Origin: an uncultured Sphingomonadaceae bacterium
GTDB taxonomy: Bacteria > Pseudomonadota > Alphaproteobacteria > Sphingomonadales > Sphingomonadaceae
Direction of reading: 5' to 3'
NCBI GenBank assembly: GCA_937996655.1
Contig: CALKUK010000014.1
Coordinates: 62,001 to 126,000 of the forward strand
Length of the DNA: 64,000 nucleotides
Shown: positions 1-9,236 of the stretch, in pieces
How the letters are laid out: every line of letters starts with the position of its first letter
How positions within the stretch are numbered: the stretch's first letter is position 1
Made by a program: the position numbers and the translations under genes
Notes under the pieces: generated by a model
What the model saw: only the letters and a program-made list of their open reading frames with translations
What the model was told of the DNA's origin: nothing
Databases searched by the model: none

Positions 1-1
1 C

Positions 2-814
2 ATCGGCCGCTTTGAAGAAGCCAGTAGCGGAACGCTCTTTCTCGATGAAATCGGCGATATGCGCTTTGACATGCAGGTAAAGCTGCTGCGCGTGCTGGAA
101 GACGGACTGGTCCAGCGCGTCGGCGGCGGTGCCCCGATCGCCGCAGATGTGCGGATCATTTCGGCGACACATCAGAATATCGATGAGGCCATCCGCGACA
201 ACCGGTTCCGCGAAGATCTCTATTTCCGTCTTGGCGTCGTGCCGATCAGCGTGCCAGCGCTGGCGGAACGCGTGGAAGATATTCCGCTCCTCATCGAACA
301 TTTCCGCAAGACCCGCGGCGGCCCATCGCGCGCGTTTTTTGATCGCGATGCCATGATGCGCCTGATGGACCATGAGTGGCCCGGAAATGTCCGCGAACTG
401 CGCAATGTGGTAGAACGCGCCGACATTCTGTTTGGCGGGATGACCATTGGCTCGGACGAGGTTGAGCAGTTGCTTGGGCTCCGCTCGGGCCGCCCGCTTC
501 GTATTGTTGATCTTCCCGCACGCGCCGAAGCTATTGCGCGCGTGGAAGAAACGCCTGTGTCGTTCCCTCCATCCCCCTTGGTTCCGGCACAGGCGTCATC
601 ATCCCTCGCGACGAGTGTCCACAAGCTGCCTGTCGACCCCCATGCCCCGATTGATCTGAAGGTGCTGGTGGAAACAATGGAGCAGGAACGTATCCAGATG
701 GCGCTGGAAGCCGCCGATGGTGTCATTTCTGAGGCCGCGCGTCTGCTCACGCTCAAGCGCACCACGCTCATTGAAAAGATGCGCAAATATGGGGTGGGCA
801 AGCAGGCCGCCTAA
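2..814 (+). CDS. sigma-54-dependent Fis-family activator, FleQ/FlrA-like (5' end cut)
   Basis: This is the C-terminal 270 residues of an enhancer-binding activator of sigma-54 RNA polymerase; the frame is open to the window edge, so the start, receiver-type domain and Walker A/GAFTGA region lie outside. The visible part begins with the AAA+ Walker B segment ([11 protein letters not shown]), then sensor I (ISATHQNID), the arginine-finger region ([10 protein letters not shown]) and the WPGNVREL helix typical of the family. A Fis-type helix-turn-helix ends the protein ([20 protein letters not shown]). The tail [12 protein letters not shown] is typical of flagellar master regulators FleQ/FlrA, so control of flagellar genes is the likely role; this is inferred, since no flagellar gene is in the window. 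Its stop abuts the stop of the convergent gene. Confidence 0.9.
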   Translation: MGRFEEASSGTLFLDEIGDMRFDMQVKLLRVLEDGLVQRVGGGAPIAADVRIISATHQNIDEAIRDNRFREDLYFRLGVVPISVPALAERVEDIPLLIEHFRKTRGGPSRAFFDRDAMMRLMDHEWPGNVRELRNVVERADILFGGMTIGSDEVEQLLGLRSGRPLRIVDLPARAEAIARVEETPVSFPPSPLVPAQASSSLATSVHKLPVDPHAPIDLKVLVETMEQERIQMALEAADGVISEAARLLTLKRTTLIEKMRKYGVGKQAA

Positions 815-1501
815 TCAGGCCCCGTTAAATCCCAACCGCTTGGCGGCCGCCTGAAGGCGGGCCAGCCGGTCCGGCGCCATGCGGTCCGCCCGGGCTGTAT
901 AGGCCGCGACAAGCTCAGCCCCTGCCGCATCGGGTGATCCGGCGTTGAAAGGCGGTGCAGGATCATATTCGAGCGCCAGCTGAATGATCCGCGCGACATT
1001 CTCTCCTGCAATTTCAGCAACCAGCGACAAAGCAAAATCAATCCCCGCCGTCACGCCCCCACCGGTCGCCCGGTTCCGGTCAATGACGTAGCGGGCGTCC
1101 ACCGGCGTTGCGCCGAAGAGGGCCAGCTGATCATGCCAGGCCCAATGGGTTGTTGCCCGATATCCCTCCAACAAGCCCGCCGCGCCGACAATCAGTGCGC
1201 CGGTGCACACGCTGGTGACCCATTGCGTGTTTTGACCGGCATGGCGCACCCAATCTAAGGCGGCTGCGTTCTCGATCACATCGGAAATGCCCATGCCGCC
1301 GGGGACGCAGAGCAGGTCCGGGGTCGGGATATCCGCAAAGGTCGCATTGGGCAGGATAGAAAAGCCCGCATCGGTCGGCACGGGGTCAAGGCTCTCCCAT
1401 ACCAGATGGACGCGCGCGTCGGGCAGGCGGGACAGGACTTGGGCAGGTCCGGTCAGATCAAGCTGGGTCACGCCGGGGAAAAGCAGAAAGGCGATGTCCA
1501 T
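815..1501 (-). CDS. inhA: DJ-1/PfpI family protein, isonitrile hydratase-like
   Basis: A 228-residue protein of the DJ-1/PfpI superfamily that aligns along its full length with what I recall of Pseudomonas putida isonitrile hydratase (hydration of isonitriles to N-substituted formamides). Visible hallmarks are FPGVTQLDLTGP near the N-terminus (Asp15 of the active site), the nucleophile elbow TSVCTGAL (Cys99-Thr100), ATTHWAWH, and TGGGVTAGIDFAL. The ATG at 1501 is preferred over an upstream GTG at 1510 because the Shine-Dalgarno AAGGAG (overlapping the smc stop codon) would touch that GTG but lies 8 nt from the ATG. It directly follows smc, 12 nt away, so it may be cotranscribed. The actual substrate is unknown. 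Confidence 0.85.
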   Translation of the reverse strand: MDIAFLLFPGVTQLDLTGPAQVLSRLPDARVHLVWESLDPVPTDAGFSILPNATFADIPTPDLLCVPGGMGISDVIENAAALDWVRHAGQNTQWVTSVCTGALIVGAAGLLEGYRATTHWAWHDQLALFGATPVDARYVIDRNRATGGGVTAGIDFALSLVAEIAGENVARIIQLALEYDPAPPFNAGSPDAAGAELVAAYTARADRMAPDRLARLQAAAKRLGFNGA

Positions 1502-1513
1502 CGAAGCCACTCC

Positions 1514-4500
1514 TTATTCAGCGGCGAGCAACTCTTCAGCTCCGCCCAAATCAACCGAAACAAGTTTGGAAATGCCGCGCTCAATCATCGTCACGCCAAA
1601 CAGGCGGTGCATGCGGCTCATCGTCACGGCATTGTGGGTGACGATCAGATAGCGTGTGTCGGTATCGCGCGACATGACGTCGAGCAGCCCGCAAAAGCGT
1701 TCAATATTTGCATCATCAAGCGGCGCATCGACCTCATCGAGGACGCAGATCGGGGCGGGGTTGGTCAGGAACAGGCCAAAGATCAGCGCGACTGCTGTCA
1801 ACGCCTGCTCCCCGCCCGACAGCAGCGTCAGCGATTGCAGTTTTTTGCCCGGTGGCTGGGCGAAGATTTCCAGCCCTGCCTCCAGTGGATCATCGCTGTC
1901 GATCAGCGCAAGGTGTGCCGCACCGCCGTTGAACAGCGTTGAGAAGAGCCGCTGAAAATGGCCGTTGACCCGCTCAAACGCGTCGAGCAGCCGGGCGCGC
2001 CCCTCCCGGTTGAGGCTCCCGATGGACCCGCGCAGCCGGTTGACCGCCTCGATCAGTTCATCGCGTTCAACGATGGACCGGCTATGTTCACCTTCGATGT
2101 CGGCCAGCTCGGTTTCGGCGACAAGGTTGACCGGACCCAGCCGTTCGCGGTCAGCCATCAACCGGTCATGGTCCGATGATTCCGCTTCGGCATGGCGGAC
2201 CGTGTCGGCGTCAAACCCAGCCTTGTCAGGCAGTAGCGGCGGTGGGCATTCAAAGCGTTCCCCGGACACACGCCCCATCTCAATGCGGCGCAGTTCCTGA
2301 TTTTCGGCACGCGCCACCGCACCGGCGCGCGTTTCGCGCACGGCGGCGAGGGCCTCTCCGGCTTCGGCCAGATGCGCCTCCAGCTTGCGCAACTCGGCCT
2401 CCGCCGCGCGTTCTGCAGCCACGGCCTCATTTGCGGTGGCCGACAAAGCCGTCACATCGGTTTCGAGCGCGGTGATCTGCGCATCGAGCTTGGCAGGCGC
2501 ATCTGCCAGCGTCAGCGCTTCGGCTTCTGCCGCCTTGGCGCGCTTCGTCATTTCATCAATCCGGCGGGCCGCCTCGCCTGCGCGGGATTTCCAGCTCCGG
2601 TGTTCGGCCTGTGCTGTTTCAAGCCGGGACCGGTCTTCGCCGATGCTGCGGTCTAGGCTCGCGCTCTCGGCCTTTAACTGCGCCACAACCGCACGGGCGG
2701 ACTCAGCTGATGTCTGAAGCGTTGCCACGCGTTGTGCCGTCTCCCGGCCATCGGGCAAGGCCAGCCGCGCGTTCTGGGCGGCGCGGGTCTCGTCTTCGGC
2801 CTCGGCCCGCTCTTTGGCGACACGGTCAAGCCGTTCGGCCATTTCGGCCTTGCGGGAGGCGAGCCGTTCCAGCGCCTGCTGGGCCTGATCGGCATCCCGC
2901 GCCGCCTGTCTGGCGCGGCTTTCGGCATCGGCAAGCGCCCGGCGGCCCGCGTCGGTCGCTGCGCGCGCTGTTTCCATGGCGGTCTGCGCGGTGGCGACGC
3001 TCGCCCTCAAACTGTCGACCGAAGCTTGGGCGCCGGGCACCTCTGCGCGCAGCGCCTCAAGTCGATTCAGACGGATGAGCCGTTCCGCAGCGGCGGCACC
3101 AAGATCCGTTGCGACATAGCCGTCCCAACGCCGAAGGCGGCCCGCTCGCGTCACGATCCGCTGGCCGACCGCAAGGAGTGCGCCGTCGTCGCTGTCGACG
3201 ACGCCGACTTGCGAGAGACGTCGCGCGAGCGCGGACGGGGCCGTGACTTTATCGGCAAGGCAGGTCGCAGCAGCGGGCAGCTTGGGGTCGCCCGCCTGCA
3301 CGTCCGCGCCGGTCCAGCCGCGCTTGCCATCGGCCCCCAATGCGGCATCAAGATCATCGCCTAAGGCTGCTGCTAGCGCCTGTTCAAAGCCCGGCTGTGC
3401 TGTGATCGTATCGAGCACCCGGTTGCCGGTGCTGCCTTGGGCCACCGCCCTTTCCAGCGCACGCATTTCGCTTTCCAGGGCGGCAAGTGCGGCCTGTGCA
3501 GCGGCAAGGTCAGACTGCGCGGCATCGCGGGCCAAGGAGGCCGCTTCACGCGCGGCGTCGGCATCGGCCATCGCCTTTTGGGCGGACTGTGTGTCGGCAT
3601 CGGCTTCCGCACTGGCAAGCTGGGCGGCGTCGAGCGCGGCCCGAAGCGGACCATCATCGCCAAGTGCTGCCTGTTGGTGTTCAATCTGGGCGGCATCACG
3701 CTGGGCACGTTCGAGCCGTTGGGCGGCGGCGGCCAAGGCGGCATCAGCAACGCGGGCTTCGGCCTGTTCGCGCGCCTGCGCAGACAGCGCTTGGGCGAGG
3801 TCTACTTCGGCATCGCGTCCGGCGGCTTCCGCCTTGGCCAACCGCTCGGCCAGTTGTGGACGCCCAGCTTCGGCAGATTTTATCCGGGCATCAAGCGCCT
3901 TTGCCTCAGCGTCGAGCCGGGTAAGCGCTTCGGCAGCGTCATTCGCCAGTTCACCTTCGCGCGCGCGGTCTGCCTCCAGCCGTTCGGCCTGAGCGGCGAG
4001 ATCGGCAATACGCCGGTCAAGCGCCTGCCGTTCGGTGCGCAAGGCGGCGAGCTTGTGGCCGGCCTCATTGGCTTTGTCGCGCGCAGAGATGGCCGCGACC
4101 CGCAGATCACCCAAGGTGGTAACGGAGTGCGCGTGATAGGCCGCCGCTGCGCGCTGCACTTCGGCGGCCTTCTGGACAGCCTCTTCAGCAGCGGCTGCTT
4201 CTGCCTTTGCCTTGTCGGCAGCGGCCGCCGCATCCCGCCAGCGTGCAAAAATCAGGCGCCCTTCGGCAATGCGGATGTCGGACGACAATTTGCGGTAACG
4301 TTCGGCTGCCCGCGCCTGTCGCCGCAGCGTCCCGGCCCGCTGCTCCATATCGGACAGCACCTCATTCAGCCGGTTGAGGTTGGTCTCGGTCGCCCGCAAT
4401 TTCTGCTCGGCATCTTTGCGCCGCACATGCAGGCCGGAAATGCCCGCTGCCTCTTCCAGCATGACACGCCGGTCAACGGGCTTGGCCGCGATGACCGCGC

Positions 4501-4930
4501 TGATCTTGCCCTGGCTGACAAGGGCCGGGGAATGCGCCCCGGTCGCTGCATCGGCAAAGAGGAGCGCCACATCCTTTGCGCGCACGTCCCGCCCGTTGAT
4601 GCGATAAGCAGAGCCTGCCCCGCGTTCGATGCGGCGCACGACCTCCAACTCCCGGTCGTCATGGCTCGCATCCCGCTCGGCAAGGATCGAGACTTCGGCA
4701 AAGTCGCGTGAAGGGCGCCGTTCGGTTCCGGCGAAGATGACATCATCCATCGCGCCGCCGCGCAGCGATTTCGCGCTGCCTTCGCCCATCACCCAGCGGA
4801 TCGCCTCAAGCAGGTTGGATTTGCCGCAGCCATTGGGCCCGACAATCCCCGTCAGCCCCGGCTCAATGCGGAGCTCGCTTGGGTCAACGAAGCTTTTAAA
4901 CCCCGTCAGCTTGAGGCGTTTGATCCGCAA
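1514..4930 (-). CDS. smc: chromosome segregation protein SMC
   Basis: Full-length bacterial SMC ATPase (1138 residues), which with ScpA/ScpB forms the condensin that organises and segregates the chromosome. Walker A is GPNGCGKSN at residues 31-39. Long Ala/Glu/Arg-rich coiled-coil arms flank a hinge at roughly residues 480-620. The ABC signature LSGGEQAL begins at residue 1037 and Walker B is CVLDEVDAPLD at about 1062-1072. The start codon is TTG: a SD-like AAGGGCG sits just after the stop of the upstream dsbA-like gene, and no ATG lies before Walker A. It is the fourth gene of dciA-dsbA-dsbA-smc, an order I know from other alphaproteobacteria. Confidence 0.97.
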   Translation of the reverse strand: MRIKRLKLTGFKSFVDPSELRIEPGLTGIVGPNGCGKSNLLEAIRWVMGEGSAKSLRGGAMDDVIFAGTERRPSRDFAEVSILAERDASHDDRELEVVRRIERGAGSAYRINGRDVRAKDVALLFADAATGAHSPALVSQGKISAVIAAKPVDRRVMLEEAAGISGLHVRRKDAEQKLRATETNLNRLNEVLSDMEQRAGTLRRQARAAERYRKLSSDIRIAEGRLIFARWRDAAAAADKAKAEAAAAEEAVQKAAEVQRAAAAYHAHSVTTLGDLRVAAISARDKANEAGHKLAALRTERQALDRRIADLAAQAERLEADRAREGELANDAAEALTRLDAEAKALDARIKSAEAGRPQLAERLAKAEAAGRDAEVDLAQALSAQAREQAEARVADAALAAAAQRLERAQRDAAQIEHQQAALGDDGPLRAALDAAQLASAEADADTQSAQKAMADADAAREAASLARDAAQSDLAAAQAALAALESEMRALERAVAQGSTGNRVLDTITAQPGFEQALAAALGDDLDAALGADGKRGWTGADVQAGDPKLPAAATCLADKVTAPSALARRLSQVGVVDSDDGALLAVGQRIVTRAGRLRRWDGYVATDLGAAAAERLIRLNRLEALRAEVPGAQASVDSLRASVATAQTAMETARAATDAGRRALADAESRARQAARDADQAQQALERLASRKAEMAERLDRVAKERAEAEDETRAAQNARLALPDGRETAQRVATLQTSAESARAVVAQLKAESASLDRSIGEDRSRLETAQAEHRSWKSRAGEAARRIDEMTKRAKAAEAEALTLADAPAKLDAQITALETDVTALSATANEAVAAERAAEAELRKLEAHLAEAGEALAAVRETRAGAVARAENQELRRIEMGRVSGERFECPPPLLPDKAGFDADTVRHAEAESSDHDRLMADRERLGPVNLVAETELADIEGEHSRSIVERDELIEAVNRLRGSIGSLNREGRARLLDAFERVNGHFQRLFSTLFNGGAAHLALIDSDDPLEAGLEIFAQPPGKKLQSLTLLSGGEQALTAVALIFGLFLTNPAPICVLDEVDAPLDDANIERFCGLLDVMSRDTDTRYLIVTHNAVTMSRMHRLFGVTMIERGISKLVSVDLGGAEELLAAE

Positions 4931-4939
4931 GGCGCGCCC

Positions 4940-5665
4940 TTATGCGCCCGCGTCGATCAGCTTCGGCTTCAGCAGCTCCCAGCTCGACGTGTTTTCCTGC
5001 GTGACGCCATTGATGACGAAGGTCGGCGTGCCCTGCACCTTGAACTCGCGCACGCCCTTGTCGGTCAACGCGACGAGCGCGTCGATGGCCTTGGCATTCG
5101 TCAGGCAAGCCTTGGCCTTTTCTTCGGGAATGCCGCGCTGCCGCACGAAATCAACCAGACCCAGCTTTGTGGCCAGAGCCGTTGGCAGTTGTGCGGGCGT
5201 CATCGCCTGAAGCGCCTTCTGGTCTTCCGGTGTGAAGGACTGTGCCTTGCCCAGCCAGTCCCGCTGCGTGGCGAAGAGCTGTTCGGCGATCGGGAAGAAG
5301 GGGCCAGCGCCGCTGCACCGGGCGAGCAAGGCCGCCGGAATGTCGAGGCCGTTGAGCATGAAGGTGCGGAATTCGTAAGACACGCTGCCCTTGTCGACCA
5401 TCGCCTTCAATTCCGCCGAAGATTTCTCGGCAAATTCGGCACAGTGCGAACAGGTGAGCGCGCCATATTCGATGAGCTTTACAGGTGCATTGGGGTTACC
5501 CATCAACATGCCCCCATCGGGCGTGACGGCCGTGGTTTCGGACCATTTTGTGCCCGCAGGGGCCGCGACGACAGCACCGCTGCCGCTGGACCCGCCGGTG
5601 TCTGCGGCCTTGTTACAGGCGGTGACGAGCAGCAGTGCCGATGTTGCGAGAAGCAGTTTCTTCAT
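4940..5665 (-). CDS. DsbA-like thioredoxin-fold lipoprotein
   Basis: Predicted thiol:disulfide oxidoreductase of the DsbA/thioredoxin_4 family, about 241 residues. The start at 5665 gives a lipoprotein signal peptide (MKKLLLATSALLLVTAC, lipobox LVTA|C), so the protein is probably lipid-anchored facing the periplasm. The redox motif is CSHC (ALTCSHCAEF) and the cis-proline loop is QGTPTFVING, both expected for an active thioredoxin fold. An in-frame ATG 6 nt upstream is less likely because AAGGGA would be too close to it. It lies 11 nt downstream of a second DsbA-like gene with the same CSHC motif. Substrates are unknown; CSHC differs from the CPHC of classical DsbA. Confidence 0.88.
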   Translation of the reverse strand: MKKLLLATSALLLVTACNKAADTGGSSGSGAVVAAPAGTKWSETTAVTPDGGMLMGNPNAPVKLIEYGALTCSHCAEFAEKSSAELKAMVDKGSVSYEFRTFMLNGLDIPAALLARCSGAGPFFPIAEQLFATQRDWLGKAQSFTPEDQKALQAMTPAQLPTALATKLGLVDFVRQRGIPEEKAKACLTNAKAIDALVALTDKGVREFKVQGTPTFVINGVTQENTSSWELLKPKLIDAGA

Positions 5666-5676
5666 GTGCATTTCCC

Positions 5677-6360
5677 TTAGCGAAGGCCCAGCGCCGTGCG
5701 CAGAGCAGTGTCCATATCGGCCCATTCCGAACTTGAAGGGCCGGGCTTGTTGTTGATGAGGAAAGTGGGCGTTGAATTGATCTTGCGCACCTCGACCGCG
5801 TCTTTGGTCATCGCAATGACTGTCTTGTGCATCTGGGGGGCGGCAAGGCAGGCATTTGCCTGTGCGGGTGTCACACCCTTCGTCTGGGCAAGGGCGATCA
5901 GTCCGCTTTCTTTGGCGATTAGCTGGAGCTGCGGGATAAGCTGCATCTTCTGCAGCGCCTCACCCTGCTTTGCGATCAGAACCTGCCCATCGGCCATCCA
6001 GACAGGTTGCCGGTCCATGAGGGCCTCAGTCAGGCCGAAGACGCGCGAAGGACCGCCACAACGGGCGATCAATGCGGCGGCCAGATCAAAAGGATCACGC
6101 ACCAGATTGCGCAATTCGAGTGCCACCAGACCCTTGGCGACATAATCGCGCTTCAGCGGCACGGCGGCTTCGCCTGTGAAATGTGCGCAATGCGAGCAGG
6201 AGTAGCTGAGATATTCGACCAGCCGAACCTTGGCCTTGGGATTGCCCAAAACATAGGCCCCGGCGGGCGTGGTTGTGACCATAGTCGCATAGTTCTGTGC
6301 GGAAACCGGCAGGGCTGCGCCCAGCAACAGGACTAATGCGAGAAGAAGGCGATAGATCAT
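5677..6360 (-). CDS. DsbA-like periplasmic thiol oxidoreductase
   Basis: 227-residue thioredoxin-fold protein with a cleavable signal peptide (MIYRLLLALVLLLGAALPVSAQ) and the redox motif CSHC in EYLSYSCSHCAHF. The cis-proline segment is STPTFLINN. It is a paralogue of the next gene downstream, which is a lipoprotein, so the two probably work in the periplasm at different places. Its ATG overlaps the dciA stop by 4 nt (ATGA), implying translational coupling. The role, oxidising or isomerising cysteines in exported proteins, is inferred from the family. Confidence 0.88.
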   Translation of the reverse strand: MIYRLLLALVLLLGAALPVSAQNYATMVTTTPAGAYVLGNPKAKVRLVEYLSYSCSHCAHFTGEAAVPLKRDYVAKGLVALELRNLVRDPFDLAAALIARCGGPSRVFGLTEALMDRQPVWMADGQVLIAKQGEALQKMQLIPQLQLIAKESGLIALAQTKGVTPAQANACLAAPQMHKTVIAMTKDAVEVRKINSTPTFLINNKPGPSSSEWADMDTALRTALGLR

Positions 6361-6887
6361 CTGATTTTTCCAAGAACGGGAATGCCAACCGGCGCGCTGT
6401 TCGCCACACCTTGGGCCAGAGAAGAGAGAACAGCGCGCAATTCCGGATCGGCAATTTCGCGCAGCGAATCTCCAATCTCGGCCGGAACGGCGCGCAATTC
6501 GGGTGTTTTCGGCTTGGCTTTCAGCCGGGCCATGCTGCCCTGTTTCAGGGTGATGCGCGCGACCGCTGCATAGCCGAAAAAACGGTTCACCCGCTCGATG
6601 ATCACAGGTTCAACATGCTGCATCATCGGGCCAAAGGCGCGTTCCACGATCAGCGTCAGCGTGCCGTCTGACTTTTTGCCCTGCGGAAAGCGGATCGATT
6701 CCGGTGCGGACACTTCAGCATATTTTTCACCCGCAATTTCAGTCCAGCGGCTGACGATGGAGGCCTGAATGAAGCCGAAGCGGCGGAACGCAGCCTGCCC
6801 AACATTGGGGACAAGTTCTGCCACGCGGCGGGCGGGGCCTCCCCGCGGCCGTTCTGCGACGGGCGAACGCTGCTTGTCTTTTGCCAT
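6357..6887 (-). CDS. dciA: DUF721/DciA family protein
   Basis: About 176 residues with the DUF721 domain in its first two thirds (FRRFGFIQASIVSRWTEIAG, then TLTLIVERAFGPMMQHVEP). DUF721 proteins include DciA, the helicase-operator protein that helps load DnaB in bacteria lacking DnaC. The C-terminal part is Pro/Ala-rich and probably disordered. I chose the ATG at 6887 (MAKDKQRSP) because the longer frame to 6947 runs into mutY coding sequence and has no family-like residues. It is first of dciA-dsbA-dsbA-smc and is divergent from mutY with only 10-25 bp between starts, so the promoters must lie inside the coding sequences. Confidence 0.8.
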   Translation of the reverse strand: MAKDKQRSPVAERPRGGPARRVAELVPNVGQAAFRRFGFIQASIVSRWTEIAGEKYAEVSAPESIRFPQGKKSDGTLTLIVERAFGPMMQHVEPVIIERVNRFFGYAAVARITLKQGSMARLKAKPKTPELRAVPAEIGDSLREIADPELRAVLSSLAQGVANSAPVGIPVLGKIR

Positions 6888-6912
6888 TCCGCACCCCATG
6901 CCAGAGCCAGCC

Positions 6913-7953
6913 ATGCACGTCGAGACTGCCCCCTTACTTACCAACAAGATTCTGGCGCACTATGACGCGAATGCGCGGGTTTTGCCCTGGCGTAGTCCGC
7001 CTGGTGCGGCGCTGATGGACCCGTATCGCGTCTGGTTGTCGGAAGTCATGCTCCAGCAGACGACGGTCGCTGCGGTGAAGGCGTATTTTGAGCGGTTTAC
7101 AACGCGCTGGCCGGATGTGCGCGCGCTCGCTGCGGCGGACGATGCCGATGTCATGGCCGAATGGGCGGGGCTTGGCTATTATGCCCGTGCCCGCAATTTG
7201 CTCGCCTGCGCCCGCGTGGTGGCCCATACGCTTGGAGGTACCTTTCCCGATACCGAGGAAGACCTGCGCCGCTTGCCCGGCATCGGCCCCTATACGGCGG
7301 CCGCCATTGCCGCGATTGCCTTTGGCCGGCGCGCGGTGGTGGTCGATGGCAATGTGGAGCGGGTCATCACCAGGTTATACGCTGTGGAAACGCCGTTGCC
7401 GGAGGCCAAGCCTGACATCGGGGCGCTGATGGGCGCGCTGACGCCGGATGTCCGGGCGGGTGATTTTGCGCAGGCGATGATGGATTTGGGGGCGACCGTC
7501 TGCACGCCGCGCAATCCCGCTTGTGGTCTTTGTCCGGTGGCCGAGGCCTGCCAAGGCCGGACGGAGGCGGCGCGTTTTCCCGTGAAACGGGCCAAGCTGG
7601 TAAAGCCTGAACGGTCCGGTGTGGCTTGGTGGATGGAGCGCGCGGGGAAGGTGTTTCTTGTCCGCCGTCCGGACAAAGGTCTGCTCGGTGGGATGCGTGC
7701 GCTCCCCGGTTGTGACTGGCGTGGCACGGGCGTCGCCCCAGCGTCGAGCGCTATTTTTGAAGAGGTCGGGCAGGTGACACATGTCTTCACCCATTTCCGC
7801 CTGACGCTGCATGTCGCACGTGCGACATTGGCGCCGGGTACCGACGCAGAGATGGAGGGCGCCTGGTGGCCGATTGACCGGCTCCATGAAGCCGGACTAC
7901 CTACGGTGTTCGCCAAGGCCGCCAAACTGGCCATGAGCAGGAGAGACGCGTGA
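6913..7953 (+). CDS. mutY: A/G-specific adenine DNA glycosylase MutY
   Basis: Removes adenine mispaired with 8-oxoguanine or guanine in base excision repair. The order is complete: N-terminal catalytic segment SEVMLQQTTV (catalytic Glu), helix-hairpin-helix LPGIGPYTAAAIAAIAF with the catalytic Asp in VVDGNVERV, and the [4Fe-4S] loop C-x6-C-x2-C-x5-C (CTPRNPACGLCPVAEAC). A C-terminal NUDIX-like domain for 8-oxoG recognition follows (VAWWMERAGKVFLVRRP). An ATG at 6898 (MPEPAMHVE) is an alternative start; neither has a good Shine-Dalgarno. The stop overlaps the GTG of the next gene. Confidence 0.95.
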   Translation: MHVETAPLLTNKILAHYDANARVLPWRSPPGAALMDPYRVWLSEVMLQQTTVAAVKAYFERFTTRWPDVRALAAADDADVMAEWAGLGYYARARNLLACARVVAHTLGGTFPDTEEDLRRLPGIGPYTAAAIAAIAFGRRAVVVDGNVERVITRLYAVETPLPEAKPDIGALMGALTPDVRAGDFAQAMMDLGATVCTPRNPACGLCPVAEACQGRTEAARFPVKRAKLVKPERSGVAWWMERAGKVFLVRRPDKGLLGGMRALPGCDWRGTGVAPASSAIFEEVGQVTHVFTHFRLTLHVARATLAPGTDAEMEGAWWPIDRLHEAGLPTVFAKAAKLAMSRRDA

Positions 7954-9236
7954 CCCTAATCCTTAATCGCCGCCATTTCATGGGGGCTTCGGCCCTGACC
8001 GCAGGCCTTGCGGGGGCACCGGCCTTTGCCAAAATGCCGCTCACGCCCAAGGCGGCCCCTTGGTCGCCCGTCACGGCGGCGATGCAGGGTTTTGTTGACA
8101 AGAAATATGTGCCGGGTGCTGCCGCTGCCATCGGGCGCGGCACGGCGGAAGCCGATTTTCTGTTTTCCGGCGCGCTGGCCTTTGACAATCCGGCGGCGGT
8201 GACGGCGGACTCCCTGTTCCGCTGTTATTCGATGACCAAGCCGATCACTGGCATGGCGGCCATGATGCTGATCGAAGACGGCAAGCTGAAGCTTGACCAA
8301 AATATCGCTGACTTCATCCCCGGCTTTGCCAAGCCCATGGTGATGATCGACCCCGCAAAGAGCCTTGAGGCCCGGCCGTCGCGCGCGCCGATCACCGTGC
8401 GCAATCTGCTGACGCACACAGCCGGTCTGGGCTATACGATTGTCACCAAAGGCCCGCTGTTCGATGCCTATGTGAAGCTGGGCATCACGCCCGCATCGGC
8501 CTCACGCAAACCACTGCCCGGTCAGCCCAATGTGCCGACGGCGCCCAGCCTTGCCGAATTTGCAGACCGGCTGGCGACGCTGCCGTTGATCGCGGATCCG
8601 GGGACGAAGTGGAGCTATTCCGTCGGTCTCGATCTGGCGGGTCGCGTCATTGAACTGGCAAGCGGTCAGGCCTTTGACGCCTTCCTCCAACAGCGCATCT
8701 TCACGCCCTTGGGCATGACGAGCAGCTGGTTCCAGGTGCCGGAAAGCGAAATGAAGCGGCTGACCACCAATTATTTTCAGGCCCCCTTTGGCGCCTTCCC
8801 GATCGATCCGGGCAATGACAGCGTCTATTTCGACAAGCCGGCCTTCCCCTTTGGCGGGGCCGGCCTTGTGTCGAGCCCGCGCGACTATGACCGCTTCCTC
8901 AACATGCTGATGGGAGAAGGCGCGATTGGCTCCACCCGGATCATGAAGCGGGAAACGGCGCAACTCGCCATGTCTAACCTTGTGCATCCGGAAACGAAGA
9001 TGGAAAGCTTCGTTGCAGGGCAGGGTTTTGGCGCTGGCGGCCGGGTTTTCATTAAACCGGGCGACAGCGGCGAAGGCATCGGCACCTTTGGCTGGGGTGG
9101 CGCTGCCTCCACCATCGGCTGGGTCGACCGGACCAAGGGCATCCGTGCCTCGGGCTGGTCGCAAATCATGACAATGGGGGATCAGCCCTTTGTCGATGGC
9201 TTCAAGAAATCCGTTTATGAAAGCATCGCAGGCTAA
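7950..9236 (+). CDS. Tat-exported serine hydrolase, beta-lactamase/class C family
   Basis: 428-residue serine hydrolase of the beta-lactamase (Pfam Beta-lactamase) family, which also holds esterases and D-aminopeptidases. The N-terminus has a twin-arginine-like signal (NRRHFMGASAL) ending near APAFA|K. The catalytic SxxK tetrad is SMTK (RCYSMTKPITG), the second motif is YSV (WSYSVGLDLAG), and a GWGG segment (TFGWGGAAST) lies where the third motif is expected. The GTG start is set by AGGAG 7 nt upstream and overlaps the mutY stop (GTGA). The YSV in place of YxN and the context do not suggest antibiotic resistance; an esterase or transesterase is more likely. Confidence 0.87.
   Translation: MTLILNRRHFMGASALTAGLAGAPAFAKMPLTPKAAPWSPVTAAMQGFVDKKYVPGAAAAIGRGTAEADFLFSGALAFDNPAAVTADSLFRCYSMTKPITGMAAMMLIEDGKLKLDQNIADFIPGFAKPMVMIDPAKSLEARPSRAPITVRNLLTHTAGLGYTIVTKGPLFDAYVKLGITPASASRKPLPGQPNVPTAPSLAEFADRLATLPLIADPGTKWSYSVGLDLAGRVIELASGQAFDAFLQQRIFTPLGMTSSWFQVPESEMKRLTTNYFQAPFGAFPIDPGNDSVYFDKPAFPFGGAGLVSSPRDYDRFLNMLMGEGAIGSTRIMKRETAQLAMSNLVHPETKMESFVAGQGFGAGGRVFIKPGDSGEGIGTFGWGGAASTIGWVDRTKGIRASGWSQIMTMGDQPFVDGFKKSVYESIAG

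Noticed and set aside
3437..4711. 424-codon open frame on the plus strand
   Set aside because: Antisense to smc coiled-coil coding sequence; Gly/Phe-rich composition is an artefact of reading Ala/Glu-rich codons in reverse.
7950..9236. Antibiotic-resistance beta-lactamase
   Set aside because: The SxxK motif is present but the YxN and KTG positions differ and the context is DNA repair and nudC; a general serine hydrolase fits better.
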